Of a stretch of 64,000 bases of DNA, positions 12,601-23,700 are shown in pieces. The notes under the pieces were generated by a model that ran no database searches, was not told the origin of the DNA, and saw only the letters and a program-made list of their open reading frames with translations. Made by a program: the position numbers and the translations under genes. Each line of letters begins with the position of its first letter. Positions within the stretch are counted from its first letter, which is position 1. The DNA is from Serpula lacrymans var. lacrymans S7.9 (Eukaryota; Basidiomycota; Agaricomycetes; Boletales; Serpulaceae). The stretch covers positions 989,599 through 1,053,598 of the forward strand of contig NW_006763303.1 of assembly GCF_000218685.1 (NCBI RefSeq), in the 5' to 3' direction.

Positions 12601-12846
12601 AAAAAAAAAAATGACAAGCTGGATCAAACACAAAAACAAAATTCAAGGTCGTACCGAAACCGGGTCTGTGATAACTGGTTGAACCTGGGCCGAGGTAGCA
12701 GTAGGGTCATTGTAGTAACTTTCATACAATGATGTCGGGAAAGGGCCAGGTACAGTATACGCTGACGGAAGATCAGGACTCGAGGGGCTTGAAGCACCCA
12801 CAAAGAGGAAGAACGAAAGAGGAGCAAATTTCAGCAGGCAGTTCAT
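9628..12846 (-). CDS. Acid sphingomyelinase-like phosphodiesterase, copy B
   Basis: Same family, orientation and intron plan as the gene at 6044-9206; about 21 exons. The start at 12846 (MNCLLKFAPLSFFLFVGASS) gives a signal peptide; an upstream in-frame ATG at 12903 is less suitable. Exons carry the saposin-B domain (CAQCQASLEVAKFL at 12360-12320), HVSDLHIDP near 11960, a GD-x2-SHDN motif near 11610, TLGNHDTYS near 11390, the GHVLSGWD region near 10770, and FFGHTHEDQL near 10470. The last exon ends GYTSVQ, then TGA at 9628-9630. It also keeps the two microexons seen in copy A (11015-11009 and 10652-10643). The frame is open throughout the junctions checked, so both copies look functional. The 421-bp spacer to copy A indicates a local tandem duplication. 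Confidence 0.82.
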
Positions 12847-13694
12847 GGCTTGCTTAGGAGGCTCAGATCTCAGAACTTGGCCTGAGAACAGCGAAGACAA
12901 CACTTAGCTATGCATATTTAACTGCTCTGAGGTCAACGACAGCTTCGACATTCTATACTTGGAGGACAACTGCATGATTCTCACACGAGGCTCCATTGAA
13001 CGTGCATTATCAAAGAAACGAGGTCAGGCGACCCACAAGAAAGAAACTGCCTGTCACAAATGGTCAGCAGGCGATAGCTCGAGAGCCCACGCCATGAAGC
13101 ACGGGAGATGCGCAAAACCCGCCTTTATAGTTGACCAGCTTGAACGGAGATAGTGATTTCACGGCAGTCAGATTACTTGATGTGTAGATCGCTGAAGAAG
13201 GTGATGACCATCTGCACCTGAGCACGCACGTTGCTTCCCATTCGAATCATCGAATGGTACTCCGGTAAAATAATACAGCAAACCAGTCGTCCATTGCACG
13301 TGGGTTGCGGTACTAGCCGCCTGTCTATCTACAAGACTTTGACCTAATTATGAAGGTGCAAAATGCAAGGGAATATGTACAAGTCCATCGTTACTAAGCA
13401 AAGACATAAAATAGCATAAAAACCAACACGACTTATTTAACTAAGTTAACTGAGCTGCATATTTGATCGAATATGGGCAAGATACTATGCATTGGATAAA
13501 GTACAATAATCAATAGACAACTACCACTATTTTCTGTATGATACTATTAACATATTACCGTTGAAAAAATAACATACACTTTCATCTGCCAACAATGTTG
13601 TCCAAATCGTTGAAAACTCCTGCGTAAACTTTGCAAAATAACTTCCTCCTTCTTTGCAACCTTTGACAGGGCGGGAATTATCACACCCTACACC
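12847..13694. other. Intergenic, promoter region of sphingomyelinase copy B
   Basis: No coding frame is supported. The left part holds the upstream region of the minus-strand copy B, including a TATA-like element. The right part (13340-13640) is AT-rich and is probably the 3' UTR/terminator region of the Ish1-LEA gene. Confidence 0.5.
13123..13129 (-). promoter_or_regulatory. Candidate TATA box of sphingomyelinase copy B
   Basis: On the minus strand this reads TATAAAG, about 280 bases upstream of the chosen ATG at 12846. That leader is long but possible if a 5' UTR intron or long UTR exists. Position is the only support. Confidence 0.3.
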
Positions 13695-16129
13695 TTACAA
13701 TTCGCCCTTTACCTTCGACCCCGTCGCCTTGACCTTCTCACCACCCTCCTTCACCTTTTCACCACCCTCCTTCACCTTTTCACCACCCTCCTTCATCTTT
13801 TCACCACCCCACAACCACGCAGTATCCTTGGCTTCATTTCCCTGCTGTACCTTCGACCCCGCATAGTCTCTCGCACCATCCACCTTATCTTTCGCATACC
13901 CTTTCCCTTGCTCTACCTTCTCTCCTGCAAAGCCTTTACCCTGATCCACTTTTTCCCCAGCGGCGTCATATCCCTCCTGCGCCTTATTACCCCCCCAAGA
14001 CACCCAACCCTTACCTCTCTCCTTCTTCTCATTCGCATAATCCCTTGTCTCTCTTGTCTTATCTCGTGCAAAGTCCTTGCCCTGTTCGGCCTTTTCGCCA
14101 GCAGCATCATATCCTTCCTGCGCCTTTCCATGGCCCCACGACGCCCAGCCCTTGCCCTGGTCTACCTTTTCGGTTGCATAGGCCCGTGCGTCCCCCGTCT
14201 TCTCTCGTGCATATTCCTTTCCCTGTTGCATTTTTTCGCCAGCAGCATCGTATCCTTCCTGTGCCTTTCCTTGGCCCCACGACGCCCAACCCTTGCCCTT
14301 GTCTGCCTTCTCAGTAGCATATTCATGTGCGTCACTCGCCTTTTCTTGTCCCCATTTGATCGGATCATGAGACGTGCCACTCAAGAGCTAAACGATACGG
14401 CAAATAGTTAGAGCTTTGTTAGGAGTATAAAAGCGTGTGGACGAACAAATTGGTAGCAGATAGCAGCCAATAACCCGAGGGCCAGAAAAGAACCGAGCAA
14501 CTTGAGCCTCACCTCAAATATTCTAGCCAACTTTTCCTCTGCAGCTTCCACGCCTCCATTTATAATCTCCTTCAGTTTATTATACAAAGTCTCGGCGCGC
14601 GTCGACGTTTGTACCCATCTAATGCGCACTTCCTCTGCAAGTGTTGGATGTGACGTAAAGAGAAATGCAAAGGAACGAGCGGAGTGGTACACAAATTAGC
14701 CACAAATAGTGAGCACAGAAAGAAGGGAGACTGACGCAAAAGACCTGGCCTGGACGTGGGGAGGGCGTTGTCGGATACACCTTGTTCACGCAGGTATGCT
14801 CTGAGTCGGGCATCCGGCCAGACAAGGTAGGTAGCGCTGCGTTGCGAAGCGTCATTGTACCTATGAGCCAACATGATGGTAAAATTTGAGAAATGGCGGC
14901 AAGGGTAAATGAGAATGAGAGCTACTAACTTTGAATTAATCAGTTTTACGAGCTCCTCACGCTTGAGCTGCTTGTCGGATTTTGTGTATCCGTGCTCGAC
15001 TAGCCAAGAACGCATGTCGCTATCGCTCCAAGCACCCCAGATGCTATCCGATGCGGAGGAATAATTATCCCTAAAATTAGGAGATTAGTTAGTGTGATGT
15101 AGGGAAGACGAAAGGATAAGAACTAACTCGACAAGTTTCATAAGCTTGTCTCTGTTAACTTGTGCATCGCTTTTAGCAAGGCCATGGTCTACACACCACT
15201 GTTTGAGCTGGCTGTCTGACCAGGAGGAGTAAACCGAATCTGAAGTGTTGTAATAATAATCCTTCATCTGTTTGTACATGCTGTCACGAGATGCTTCGTA
15301 ATCTGATTTTACGATGTTGTGAGAGATAAGCCAATCGCGCTGTATGTGATACCAAGGTTAGTCAATTAGAATAATAGGGGTCATGAACGCGTACGATGTA
15401 AGAGTCAGACCAGGATGACCAGATGGGATCGGTTGCCTTTGCATAATATTCGCGAACGAGGTTGAGCAACTCCGTGCGGGTAGACGCTTTTTTAGCTTGT
15501 ACGACGCCCTTGTCTGCAAGCCACTTTCTGAGAGTGTTGTCGTCCCATGTTGAATAAATATAGTCCTTTGAATCATCGACGGCACGACCAGCATCTCTGG
15601 TAGCCTGAGCGGCGATACTTCCAACACTTTTCGTAACTTGGGTTGCGGTATCTGCTGCGCCCGAGTACATGCTAGATGCGGTAGCGGATGCGATAGAGGA
15701 GTAATACGAGGCAGCATCGTTGTATGACCTGAACTTTTGCTTTGCGAGAAGGACGAGCTGTTCTCGCGGGCCGGCGGGGGCGACGACGCCGTGATCTAGG
15801 AGGAATTCGCGAAGGCGAGATTCATCCCAGGAGTCGAAGGACGAGTCACGGATATCCGAGAAGGACTTCTGAGCACGCGAGTATTGGTCATAGGTCCACT
15901 GCTTGGAGGCATCTGCATAGGACGGGGGAGGGGGAGGAGGAGAGGCCCAGTTTGCCTGGACGAGGTCGATGAGGTGCGAGTGGGAGAAGGAAGAGGGGGT
16001 CTTGATCTGGTGGGATTCGAGCCAGTGGGTGAGTTCGGACTGGGACCACTTTGAATATTCGGGGTCTGAGCCAAACCACGAGGAGGCGTGCACGGCCAGA
16101 AGAGCAGTCAAGAGGTAGAAAGAACGCAT
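13695..16129 (-). CDS. Ish1/MSC1-domain protein with repetitive LEA-like C-terminal tail
   Basis: Six minus-strand exons (16129-15395, 15339-15128, 15070-14930, 14860-14745, 14634-14513, 14387-13695) join in frame to 672 aa. A signal peptide or membrane anchor (MRSFYLLTALLAVHASS) leads into five or six Ish1-type repeats (W-S/D-x-S-x-L-x-x-W-L-x-x-H-x-I/V, for example YSKWSQSELTHWLESHQI, WDESRLREFLLDHGV and WSDSQLKQWCVDHGLAKSD). These are found in S. pombe Ish1 and yeast Msc1, stress-linked proteins of the nuclear envelope and ER. The last exon is a hydrophilic tail with three ~46-residue repeats (KGWASWGQGKAQEGYDAAGE) and a run of EGGEKVK heptads, LEA/hydrophilin-like. The tail exon has no ATG at its start, sits in the right phase, and is preceded by CTAAC and TTTAG splice signals. 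It is therefore read as part of this gene, not as a separate one. Confidence 0.78.
13732..13806 (-). repeat. 21-bp tandem repeat coding EGGEKVK heptads
   Basis: The unit ttcaccttttcaccaccctc plus c repeats about 3.5 times with few changes, encoding consecutive EGGEKVK/M heptads at the C-terminal end of the Ish1-LEA protein. Such coding repeats can vary in copy number between strains. Confidence 0.85.
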
Positions 16130-16161
16130 GGTTGTATGGGCTTAGCAGATAACATGAACGC

Positions 16162-16168
16162 ATTTATA
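16162..16168 (-). promoter_or_regulatory. TATA box of the Ish1-LEA gene
   Basis: TATAAAT on the minus strand, about 33 bases upstream of the ATG at 16129. If this is the functional TATA element, the leader would be very short or the true start slightly further downstream. Confidence 0.45.
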
Positions 16169-16169
16169 C

Positions 16170-17104
16170 GGCGGGTCAAGTGACGTCACTTGCCATGACG
16201 TCTCTGCTCCTTCTCTCCCCTATCACGTCAGCACAACCTCGACCTAGTTCAGCCACCATTCAGTCCACACAGGGATACGCTGAGCACGACCGCGCAAGTC
16301 TCCAGTCTCCAAGTTCCAGCCTCCACCACTCCGGTCTCACTCTCCGCTGTCTCGCCCCTCTACCGGCAGAAAACATCGTCGAATAACCATGAGAAATCTT
16401 CATCCACTGTCTTCGTCCAAGTGTCGACGTACTCGATGAGTCGATGATGACGCCGAGGGAGTGAATGGGTGCGCAGCTTCGCGGAGTATGAATTTCGCAG
16501 ACACCATCCGTGAGAACCCTTCAGCGCACTCCTCTTTGCTTCAACAAATTCCACCCAGATACCCATTTGCGCTACAAATATTAGCCAAACTTCATCAATA
16601 ACAGATACCCTGTCTATGTATGGTCCCGATTCTGGCCAGGTTCTGGCCCTAGGCCTGGGTTTCGGGTTTCACAAAGCTCAACACAAAACGGAATCACCTT
16701 TATCGACGTCGGTAGCCGCTTCAATGGATACAGTGACGTCAATGCCTGTTCTTTTACACGCACCACTCCTTTACATGGATCTAGCAAAGTGGATTGTGGT
16801 TTTTTTGCATTTGAGTGGAGAGAAATATGAAGAAACAGAAACCTCTGATGCACATGTAGATGACCAGAGTATCGTGTGTGTTTGATTATAAGCTAAGGTT
16901 AAACATGAGTTACAATCTCGTGCTTTGGCTACAATGTTAGAGAATGATTTTTCGGGACCAAACTGGAAGGTCACCGTGCGGTGGCAACACTGAGTTATGG
17001 GGAGATGACAGAATTGGAATCATTCTATAGTTGATATAGGAAATATACAGAGCAATAGATGCAATACAACCTTGCTGATGTCATCATTGTGATGAGCTAG
17101 TTAG
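16170..17104. other. Intergenic at the left edge of the mobile-element island
   Basis: No gene recognised. A minus-strand frame at 16566-16360 ends with coding-like residues (RLIEYVDTWTKTVDEDFSWL) but has no partner exons that could be identified. The remainder is AT-rich and featureless by eye. Confidence 0.4.
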
Positions 17105-17235
17105 TGTTACGATACACAATTTTCGGACCTTTAATTTTCATTCTCCTCTTTAACTTTATACTGTAGTTTTCACACACTGTACCATGCGGCACTTTCCATT
17201 TTGTTCAAACTCCTCTTTTTCGCGCTACACTGCGT
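17105..17235 (+). mobile_element. Left part of a split 0.4-kb LTR
   Basis: Begins TGTTACGATACACAATTTTC and matches the first ~130 bases of the full LTR at 31199-31612 (shared tracts include the ACTTTATACTGTAGTTTTCA region and CGCGCTACACTGC). It stops where the AT-rich end of the Helitron begins. The remaining two thirds of the same LTR, in the same orientation, resumes at 27489. Confidence 0.75.
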
Positions 17236-18737
17236 TTTTGCTATATGATAAATAATAATAAAAATAATACTGTTAAGTGATCAAAATGTTAAGTCAGTGA
17301 ACTTATGCTGCCTGTAATGTATGTTAAGTCTTTGAATCCTATGATGCATGTTTGACTTACAGTTCTGTCATTGAATGTCCTTATAAGCCTGCCCTAAACT
17401 TGCACAGTATACTGAATCAAGCAGATGGTTCATTGAATCTTTGCAAACATCAACATATATTGTAACGTAAAAAGTCTATGGTACTACATTGATAAATTGA
17501 TCAGAAATAAAAAAAGAGACTCCAGAAATGGTAAAGGAAATATGATCTGAGAATAAAACACTTTAGTAAAAAGGGTGAGAATTGGGGAAAAATCTACTTG
17601 CCAGTCACGGATAAATCCAGTCAGAATTTCGGGATACACCACATTGACGGTACATCTGTCATTTGAACCATGTGGAAATAGCACTTTTATCTCTCTCCTG
17701 AAGTGCAGCAAGACAATACAACGTAAAGTTGCCCATGTGAAAACACTGGAACACGTAAATCCAGCCCAACCTGTGTCACTGATTGACCTTGAGACTTGTT
17801 GATGGTCATGGCAAAGGCAACATGGACAGGGAATTGACGACGTGATAGCTTGATGGGAAATTCTTCTGATGAAGGTTCCAATGTGAGGCGTGGAATAAAA
17901 GCTATCTTTCCTGCATGTTTTCCTCCCAAGACACGGCACTTCAATACTCTTCTCTTCATCTCTATCAAAATCATGCGTGTTCCATTACAGAGTCCATTTA
18001 GGGGATCAATATTGCGGAGGAGCATAAGTGGACATCCAGCTTCAAGTTTGAGGTGCGCTTCAGGAAGGCCAGATACTTGCAAGGAGTTCAAGAATTCCAC
18101 AGGATAATGTTCATGCCCCTCTCCAACCACTTTATCAATTGACAGAGCCACTAACTCTTCTCCAGGGAATTTTGTGAGGATTGCTGAATTAAGGTCGCTA
18201 ACGGCATCATTTTTTGCGGAGAAGATGGTGCGGTGGAGGACATAATGGTCATCTATGTCTCCATTTGCAATTCCAGGATAGGTAGTGTTGACTAATGAGT
18301 CTATGGTGTTTTCTGGCATAAGCATGTTGGCGGGAAGCTCAATAGTTCCATCTCCTGCAATTCCACAACCACCACCAACATCCAGGAGCCAGCTAGCAAA
18401 GGCTTCACTTTCTGGAGTACGGTCCAGGCGCATGTTCTGTGTGAGATAGCAGACATGGATATTTGTCCACAGTCGTGACCTTCTAAGAGAGGCAGAAATA
18501 ATGTGTTGCCTTGACCCTCTTGGAACAACAGGTGTTGTTTGGCGGAAGTCCCCTCCAAAGACCATTGTAATGCCTCCAAATGGAAATTGATTATCTAAAA
18601 TATCCCGCTGTTGATGATGAGAATTGTTGTTAGAAAAACCACACACAAAACAAACTAACACACAATCCTCCCAGATTCCATGGAACTTGTTTATGGGCTT
18701 TGCCTCCTAGAACAGTGGAGTGGTCTGGTTGTTCCTG

Positions 18738-19363
18738 TCAGGCAACTAATACAAAGCTATATAACAAAGCACAATGCCTGGTCAAGTCCTTGTTAGAAGG
18801 CGATGAATCAGGGTATGAGGATGAAGAGTATTGGTATGAGCGCAAATCCAAACTAATATTGAACTAGAGAATAATACATCAAGTATGTACTCCTTTATAT
18901 AGTGAACGGCGATGGTCAGACTGAGAAAGGAAAGAACTAAGAAAGTGGTCTGACCAGCTGGCTAACCAATAAGAAAAGAAAGAGAAAGTGGTCTGATCTA
19001 TCGTATTTACTAATTGTATGAGAAAACGTATTGGTAATGAGTGTGCAATTGGCTGTGTCAGTAAGCCCATGAGAAGGCGCTGACTCACAACCTTCTTCGC
19101 TTATCAATATCCCTCCGAAGTATTCCCAGACATAGCACTGGGTCGTTGCTATGTCATTTGGATATCTTCCCGAGGGTTTACAACAAATCTCCTTCATTGT
19201 AAGTACAATAGGATGTAGGTGTGAATAGAGAATAAGAAGATAAAGGATAAAAGTAATAAAACACCTGCTGTGATCTCTAGTCCAAGGGCAAGAGGAGTGA
19301 TAGGGATCAAGTCTGTTAACCATGACATGACAGCAATGCGATGAGAAAAATTGATTCCTCACA
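18738..19363. mobile_element. 626-bp insertion within repeat copy 1, 7-bp target duplication
   Basis: The sequence gttcctg occurs at 18731-18737 and again at 19364-19370 around this block. Copies 2 and 3 of the repeat read straight through the site without the block (gttgtttgtgggg and gttgttcatgggg). This defines a clean insertion with a duplicated target. It has no coding capacity and only weakly similar ends, so it may be a MITE-like non-autonomous DNA element. Confidence 0.7.
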
Positions 19364-20197
19364 GTTCCTGGGGTGGTACGTATAACAATCCTTCAAAGTA
19401 AAACCCAGAGATGTATGAGTGTGGGTTTTGAGGAGGAGGGATAGTTGGAATCTAAAAAAATAGGGGCTTTCTGGCAAGTATAGACGAGCACTACCTTGCT
19501 AATTGTAGCACAAGGTAGGTTTGAGAATGACGAGATAACGAGGTTCCCAGTGATAGCAGGCTCCTGACGCACAGACTGTAGTACTCAGAAGGACTCTAAT
19601 CGAAGGGGATGACAATCACTTTCAAAAGTGACAAGTGACAATGACAGCAGTTAACAGTAGTAACAGTGGGAAGTGTTGTGACCACACTGGATCACAAGTA
19701 GCAGAGTAGTGAACTTGAGAGTAGAGAAGAAGTCTGGATTTGAGTTCTTGTTTTTTTTTTACAAGGTAAAATACAGGGGTTTATATAGTGAAAGAAAAGT
19801 AGGCTATGCACAGTATAGCTGTGCAAAGGGAATGAGAAGGAACATGAAGGAAGGAATGTACGCTGACAAATCCTGCGTGGGTAGTACAGGATAAGATTGT
19901 CAAAAAAAGGAAACGAAAGGGATAGAACAATGAATGCTGTGAGTAGTGCCACAGGTTTGTACAGCCATAAAATAAAGTCCAATAGCAAAAAGAGAGCAGG
20001 AAAATCATGATGTCATGGGAAGATACAGTAAAAAAAGGGCAAGGCAAAACACTATCAGTATCAACACAGTTCCTTTGTTGTCAGTCAGGCATTCTAAAAA
20101 ATATGTGTCCATAAAAATGATTCAAAAATCAAAAATAATCACACTGTAAATGAATGTTCTGTTGAAAAAAAAGAAACTGGAGCCACCGGTCCACCAC

Positions 20198-20739
20198 CTA
20201 GTCCAATTCCGACAGTTCCATGGCCTTACCAATGGACTGGTTGTGTTGGACCACCTGATCAAACGAGGGAGGGAGAGGAGTAGTCCCAATTTGAAACAAG
20301 TGAGTCCCAGGCAGCGTGTGGTAGGTGTAGCTGTAGTGAAGACGATGGACAAAAGATAAGTGTACCCAAGTGAATGGGACAACAATGTACATGGGAGACG
20401 CAAGGGGATGAACCTTCTCCAGCTCAAAAACTACCCACCCACGCTCCAACCAGGCAAGACGAGCGACCGATGTTTTGATAGTATATGATGGTAGATCAAC
20501 GTCATAAAGATGGACCTGTTGCCCTATTTGAACCGGCCGCTGGGGCTTGCTGATATCAGCAGTGGCACGTGGTAGTCAACGGATCGGCAACGGAAGCAGA
20601 TAGGAAGTGGTGACATCAGAAATGATGGGGGAGCAAAGAAGATGAGGAGGAGGAGGCTGGAGGTGATGGGGAGGTGAACTAAAATGGGGATCCAGAAACA
20701 ACTGTTGGGTGAGAATAAACACGAGAGTAAGGGACCCAT
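20198..20739 (-). pseudogene. Broken ORF of repeat copy 1
   Basis: Homologue of the intact ORF at 25010-25552. It starts MGPLLSCLFSPN but loses frame after VPLLISA (about 20545), where a base is missing relative to copy 2. The later part (ERGWVVFELEKVHPLASPM to the closing ELSELD) remains open in the other frame. Confidence 0.75.
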
Positions 20740-23700
20740 GGTGGGGCTAGGCAAAGGAAGGGAAGTGAAGGAAACAACAAAAGCGAGGGCGCAATGCAAT
20801 GTGTAGCCAGTGGCGACGCGAAAATTTGCCGAAATGCAGAAATGCAGAAAGTACCAAATGGAAAAGCAAAGGTGAGCGTGACTGGATTGCTATTCCACAT
20901 GGCACTGTGCCTGTGTGGCGCAAAGGCGAGTTTTTTTGAATATTCACTTTGTTATTAACACCTGTCCATGCTACCAATCAACTTTGGTGCATGACACCAC
21001 AATGTACGATCTAATGCTTCAATCCCATGACGGTGTTGCATTGGCGCTTCATCCCAGACTATAACTCTGGTATGTCTCAATACCTCATGGAGGTCAGAGT
21101 TTTTTGGAATCCTGCATGTCGATGTTCCATGTACAGGAATAGGGATTCCAAAGCGTGAATGAGCTGTGCGGCCACCCTCCAAGAGCAGGGATGCAATCCC
21201 AGAGGATGCTACATATAGAGCAACATTATGATTATCCCTTGCTTGAACGGCGGCTGCAATTGTATTGCAGAGATATGTTTTGCCCCCACCTCCAGCACTG
21301 TGAATAAATAAAGTTGTTCCCTGATTATGGTGGATTGACTGCATAATAGTATCAAAAGCATTCTGCTGCTCTTGATTGAGCCTCTCTACATTATCTTCAA
21401 CCTCCAAAGTAAGATCAAATCTGTCATAATTTTGCTGCTCATGGAGAAGATTGTTTGCAATGATAGGCTCCCATTGTTGCTGAGGAAAAGGCATTGGTGG
21501 GAAGTTTGAAAGACACTTGTTGACTTGAGTAAGTATGGATTCCAGCAAGAATAGTCCATAATTATAAATCTGGTCTTCTGAAGGTTGGGCAATCCCTCTT
21601 TGAAGAAGGCGATGGTATAAATCATCACAAATCTTGTGTTTGTGCTAGTTCCAAAGGTTTGCAGGCTCATTTGGGAGACATTGCAGTAAGATAACTGCAA
21701 AGAGAGCACGGAGTTCAGGGCCTGTCTGCATATCTCCTACTTTTGCCAAATACTGATCCCATTCAACATCGTCTTCTAACAGGCCACGTGCAGCACATGC
21801 AGCTTTGTAAGTTGGATGTAGAACCCCATCAAATGTGCGCAAATCTTCCTAACTCTCTGCTCCAGGGACCACTGTGAGCAGTGTACAGAGGTAGAAGCGC
21901 TTCCCTTAGCTTGGATGGACAAACATCATTCTCCCTATAGCAAATTGTTGTTTTCTTGGAGTCCATTTTTTGGCACCTTTGTTCCAGACAAAGTATTGAG
22001 GATAATCCTGATAAGGTATGTGACGGCCTTCAGGGTGATCTTTATTGGCAGTGAACCAATCTGTGAGTTGAGTCTTTAATGTACGGTTGTTATTGATTAT
22101 ATTCTCTGCATTATCATGGGCATTGAAGAATACAGTTTGCTGATCCTCTAAGTGAACGGGAAGGCGCAATACTGTTGGTTTTTCTTCATGCATAGGGAAC
22201 TCCAAGAGATGCCAGCATGCTTCTACAGGACCAATATAGCGACCATCAATATATTCCTGAATCTCATCCCTCGGCTGCCTTGCATCTCCATGTACATCTG
22301 CACCTTGTCCTCCCACAACAACTGAAGCTCGATCATGGCCCTTGTAAATATATTTATGAATATATTTGACGGCTTTAACAGATGCACAGATTTCAACATT
22401 GATGTGACAGTCATATTTGGCAGAGAGATATGTATTGTAAGGGACAACATCACAGTTATCAAAAACATGACCACTTGGAACTGTATAAGTCCTCCCATTG
22501 TCAGGCCTTGCATATTCTGGATAACCATCATCACCAAATCTGGTTTCAGCACAAAACTCTTTGCGATAGCGCTTTGAGCATGCTCCATTCTTCATGAACC
22601 AGGCTCCAGGGTGCTCAGGTCCACACGGACTATGCATCATACACTTTGTGACTGTTGAATATAACTTTGGTTGTGTGACAGGATCAGGAATTTGAGCAGA
22701 GACAACAGAGTCAACCTGGGTGGCATCACAGATTTTATATTGATCTTCCAAGAATATGAGAAGATGCATGTGTGGCAAACCCCGCTTTTGGTATTCCACA
22801 GTGTAAACAGATCCCAAAGTCTTTCCAAAGATCCCATCTTTGACTTTCTTCAACAGTGCCTTCTTTTTCTGATAGAAGACACGTGCAACAATGTCAGGAC
22901 AGTCTGCAGCAGTCTGTTTTCTTGTAGGCATATCGAGGTCATCATCTACTTCACCGGCATTGTTGTATTCCAGCAAAGCCTCTTGAATTTCAGGCCAGTT
23001 GGTGTTTGCTGTCATTGTAAGGAAAATATCGGGTTCACGGCAATGGCGACATATAGCCATGGAGTCCTGGAAAAGCTGGTACATGTGCCGTGTACTGCCA
23101 GAATGAGAAGATGGTAGGACAATGTTCTGGCCCTGTTGACCCAAATCTATTTCCCCATCATTCTGATCCATAGCATCTTTGATGCCTTGGTAAAGATCTG
23201 CCCTTATGTCTTGTTGATGATGACGGACCCACTTCAATTCACTTTCTTCTGTGGAAGCCCATGCATCAATGCAATACTCCTGAAGTAGTTTTCCACCATA
23301 GAAGAGATTAGATTGATTGGTTCTTCGGGGATGGAGACGGTATGCATAATAACACCGCTGGGAGACATATTCACTGCGTATATTTCCATCAGCATTCTGA
23401 ATGGACCGTATTGTCCTATGCCACCCTTGTTCTCCAAAGGGAAATAGGAGGACATAATGCAGAGGTGAATAAAGGGGGTGGAAATGGCTGATATGCTTGA
23501 GACCACCACCATGATCAAATTGCTTCAGCCGCAAAACAATATCACGGTGCTCATCAACATCTTGTTCTCCATCTCCAGAAATAACAGCAGCAACTTCATC
23601 TGCAGTAGGAAGATTATAACGACGTTGGTCCAGAGTTCGATCAAGAGCTATATGGGCTGTTATGTTGGCACGTTCTGCTTCAGGCTTTTCCATGATGATC

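Larger units (their letters stand above)
18615..20996 (-). mobile_element. ORF-bearing 1.7-kb repeat, copy 1 (inside the Helitron helicase)
   Basis: On the minus strand it runs from TGTCATGCACCAAAGTTGAT (20996) to TTCTCATCA (18615). It shares both ends and most of its length with copies 2 and 3. It interrupts the Helitron helicase between codons for LDRTL and RDIL and carries an extra 626-bp insert. TG...CA ends and an internal TATATAAA suggest a large LTR. No 5-bp target duplication was found, so the class is uncertain. Confidence 0.8.
17600..21842 (-). pseudogene. Helitron PIF1-type helicase half, interrupted by a repeat insertion
   Basis: Minus-strand reading from 21842 gives Helitron linker sequence, then a PIF1 helicase: Walker A HSAGGGGKTYLCNTIAAAVQ near 21300, ASSGIASLLLEGGRTAHSRF, and WDEAPMQ (Walker B region) near 21055. 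The frame runs into repeat copy 1 right after LDRTL (20996). It resumes at 18614 with RDILDNQFPFGGITMVFGGD, FRQTTPVV, and the late motif TINKSQGQSVTQVGLDL near 17790. Further damage includes a TAG stop at about 21646 ending LWN, and a frameshift near 17690 after SCCTSGER, beyond which IKVLFPHGSND continues in another frame. It is not able to make a full helicase. Confidence 0.85.

Noticed and set aside
13695..14384. Stand-alone LEA-like gene of 229 aa
   Set aside because: Its apparent start is TTG, not ATG. The frame joins in phase to the Ish1 exons through a good intron, so it is better read as the last exon of that gene.
18615..20996. 5-bp target duplications around the 1.7-kb repeats
   Set aside because: Flanks of all three copies were compared (gttga/ccaca, cccat/tcgac, gtcaa/ccgga) and none match, so LTR status is not claimed.
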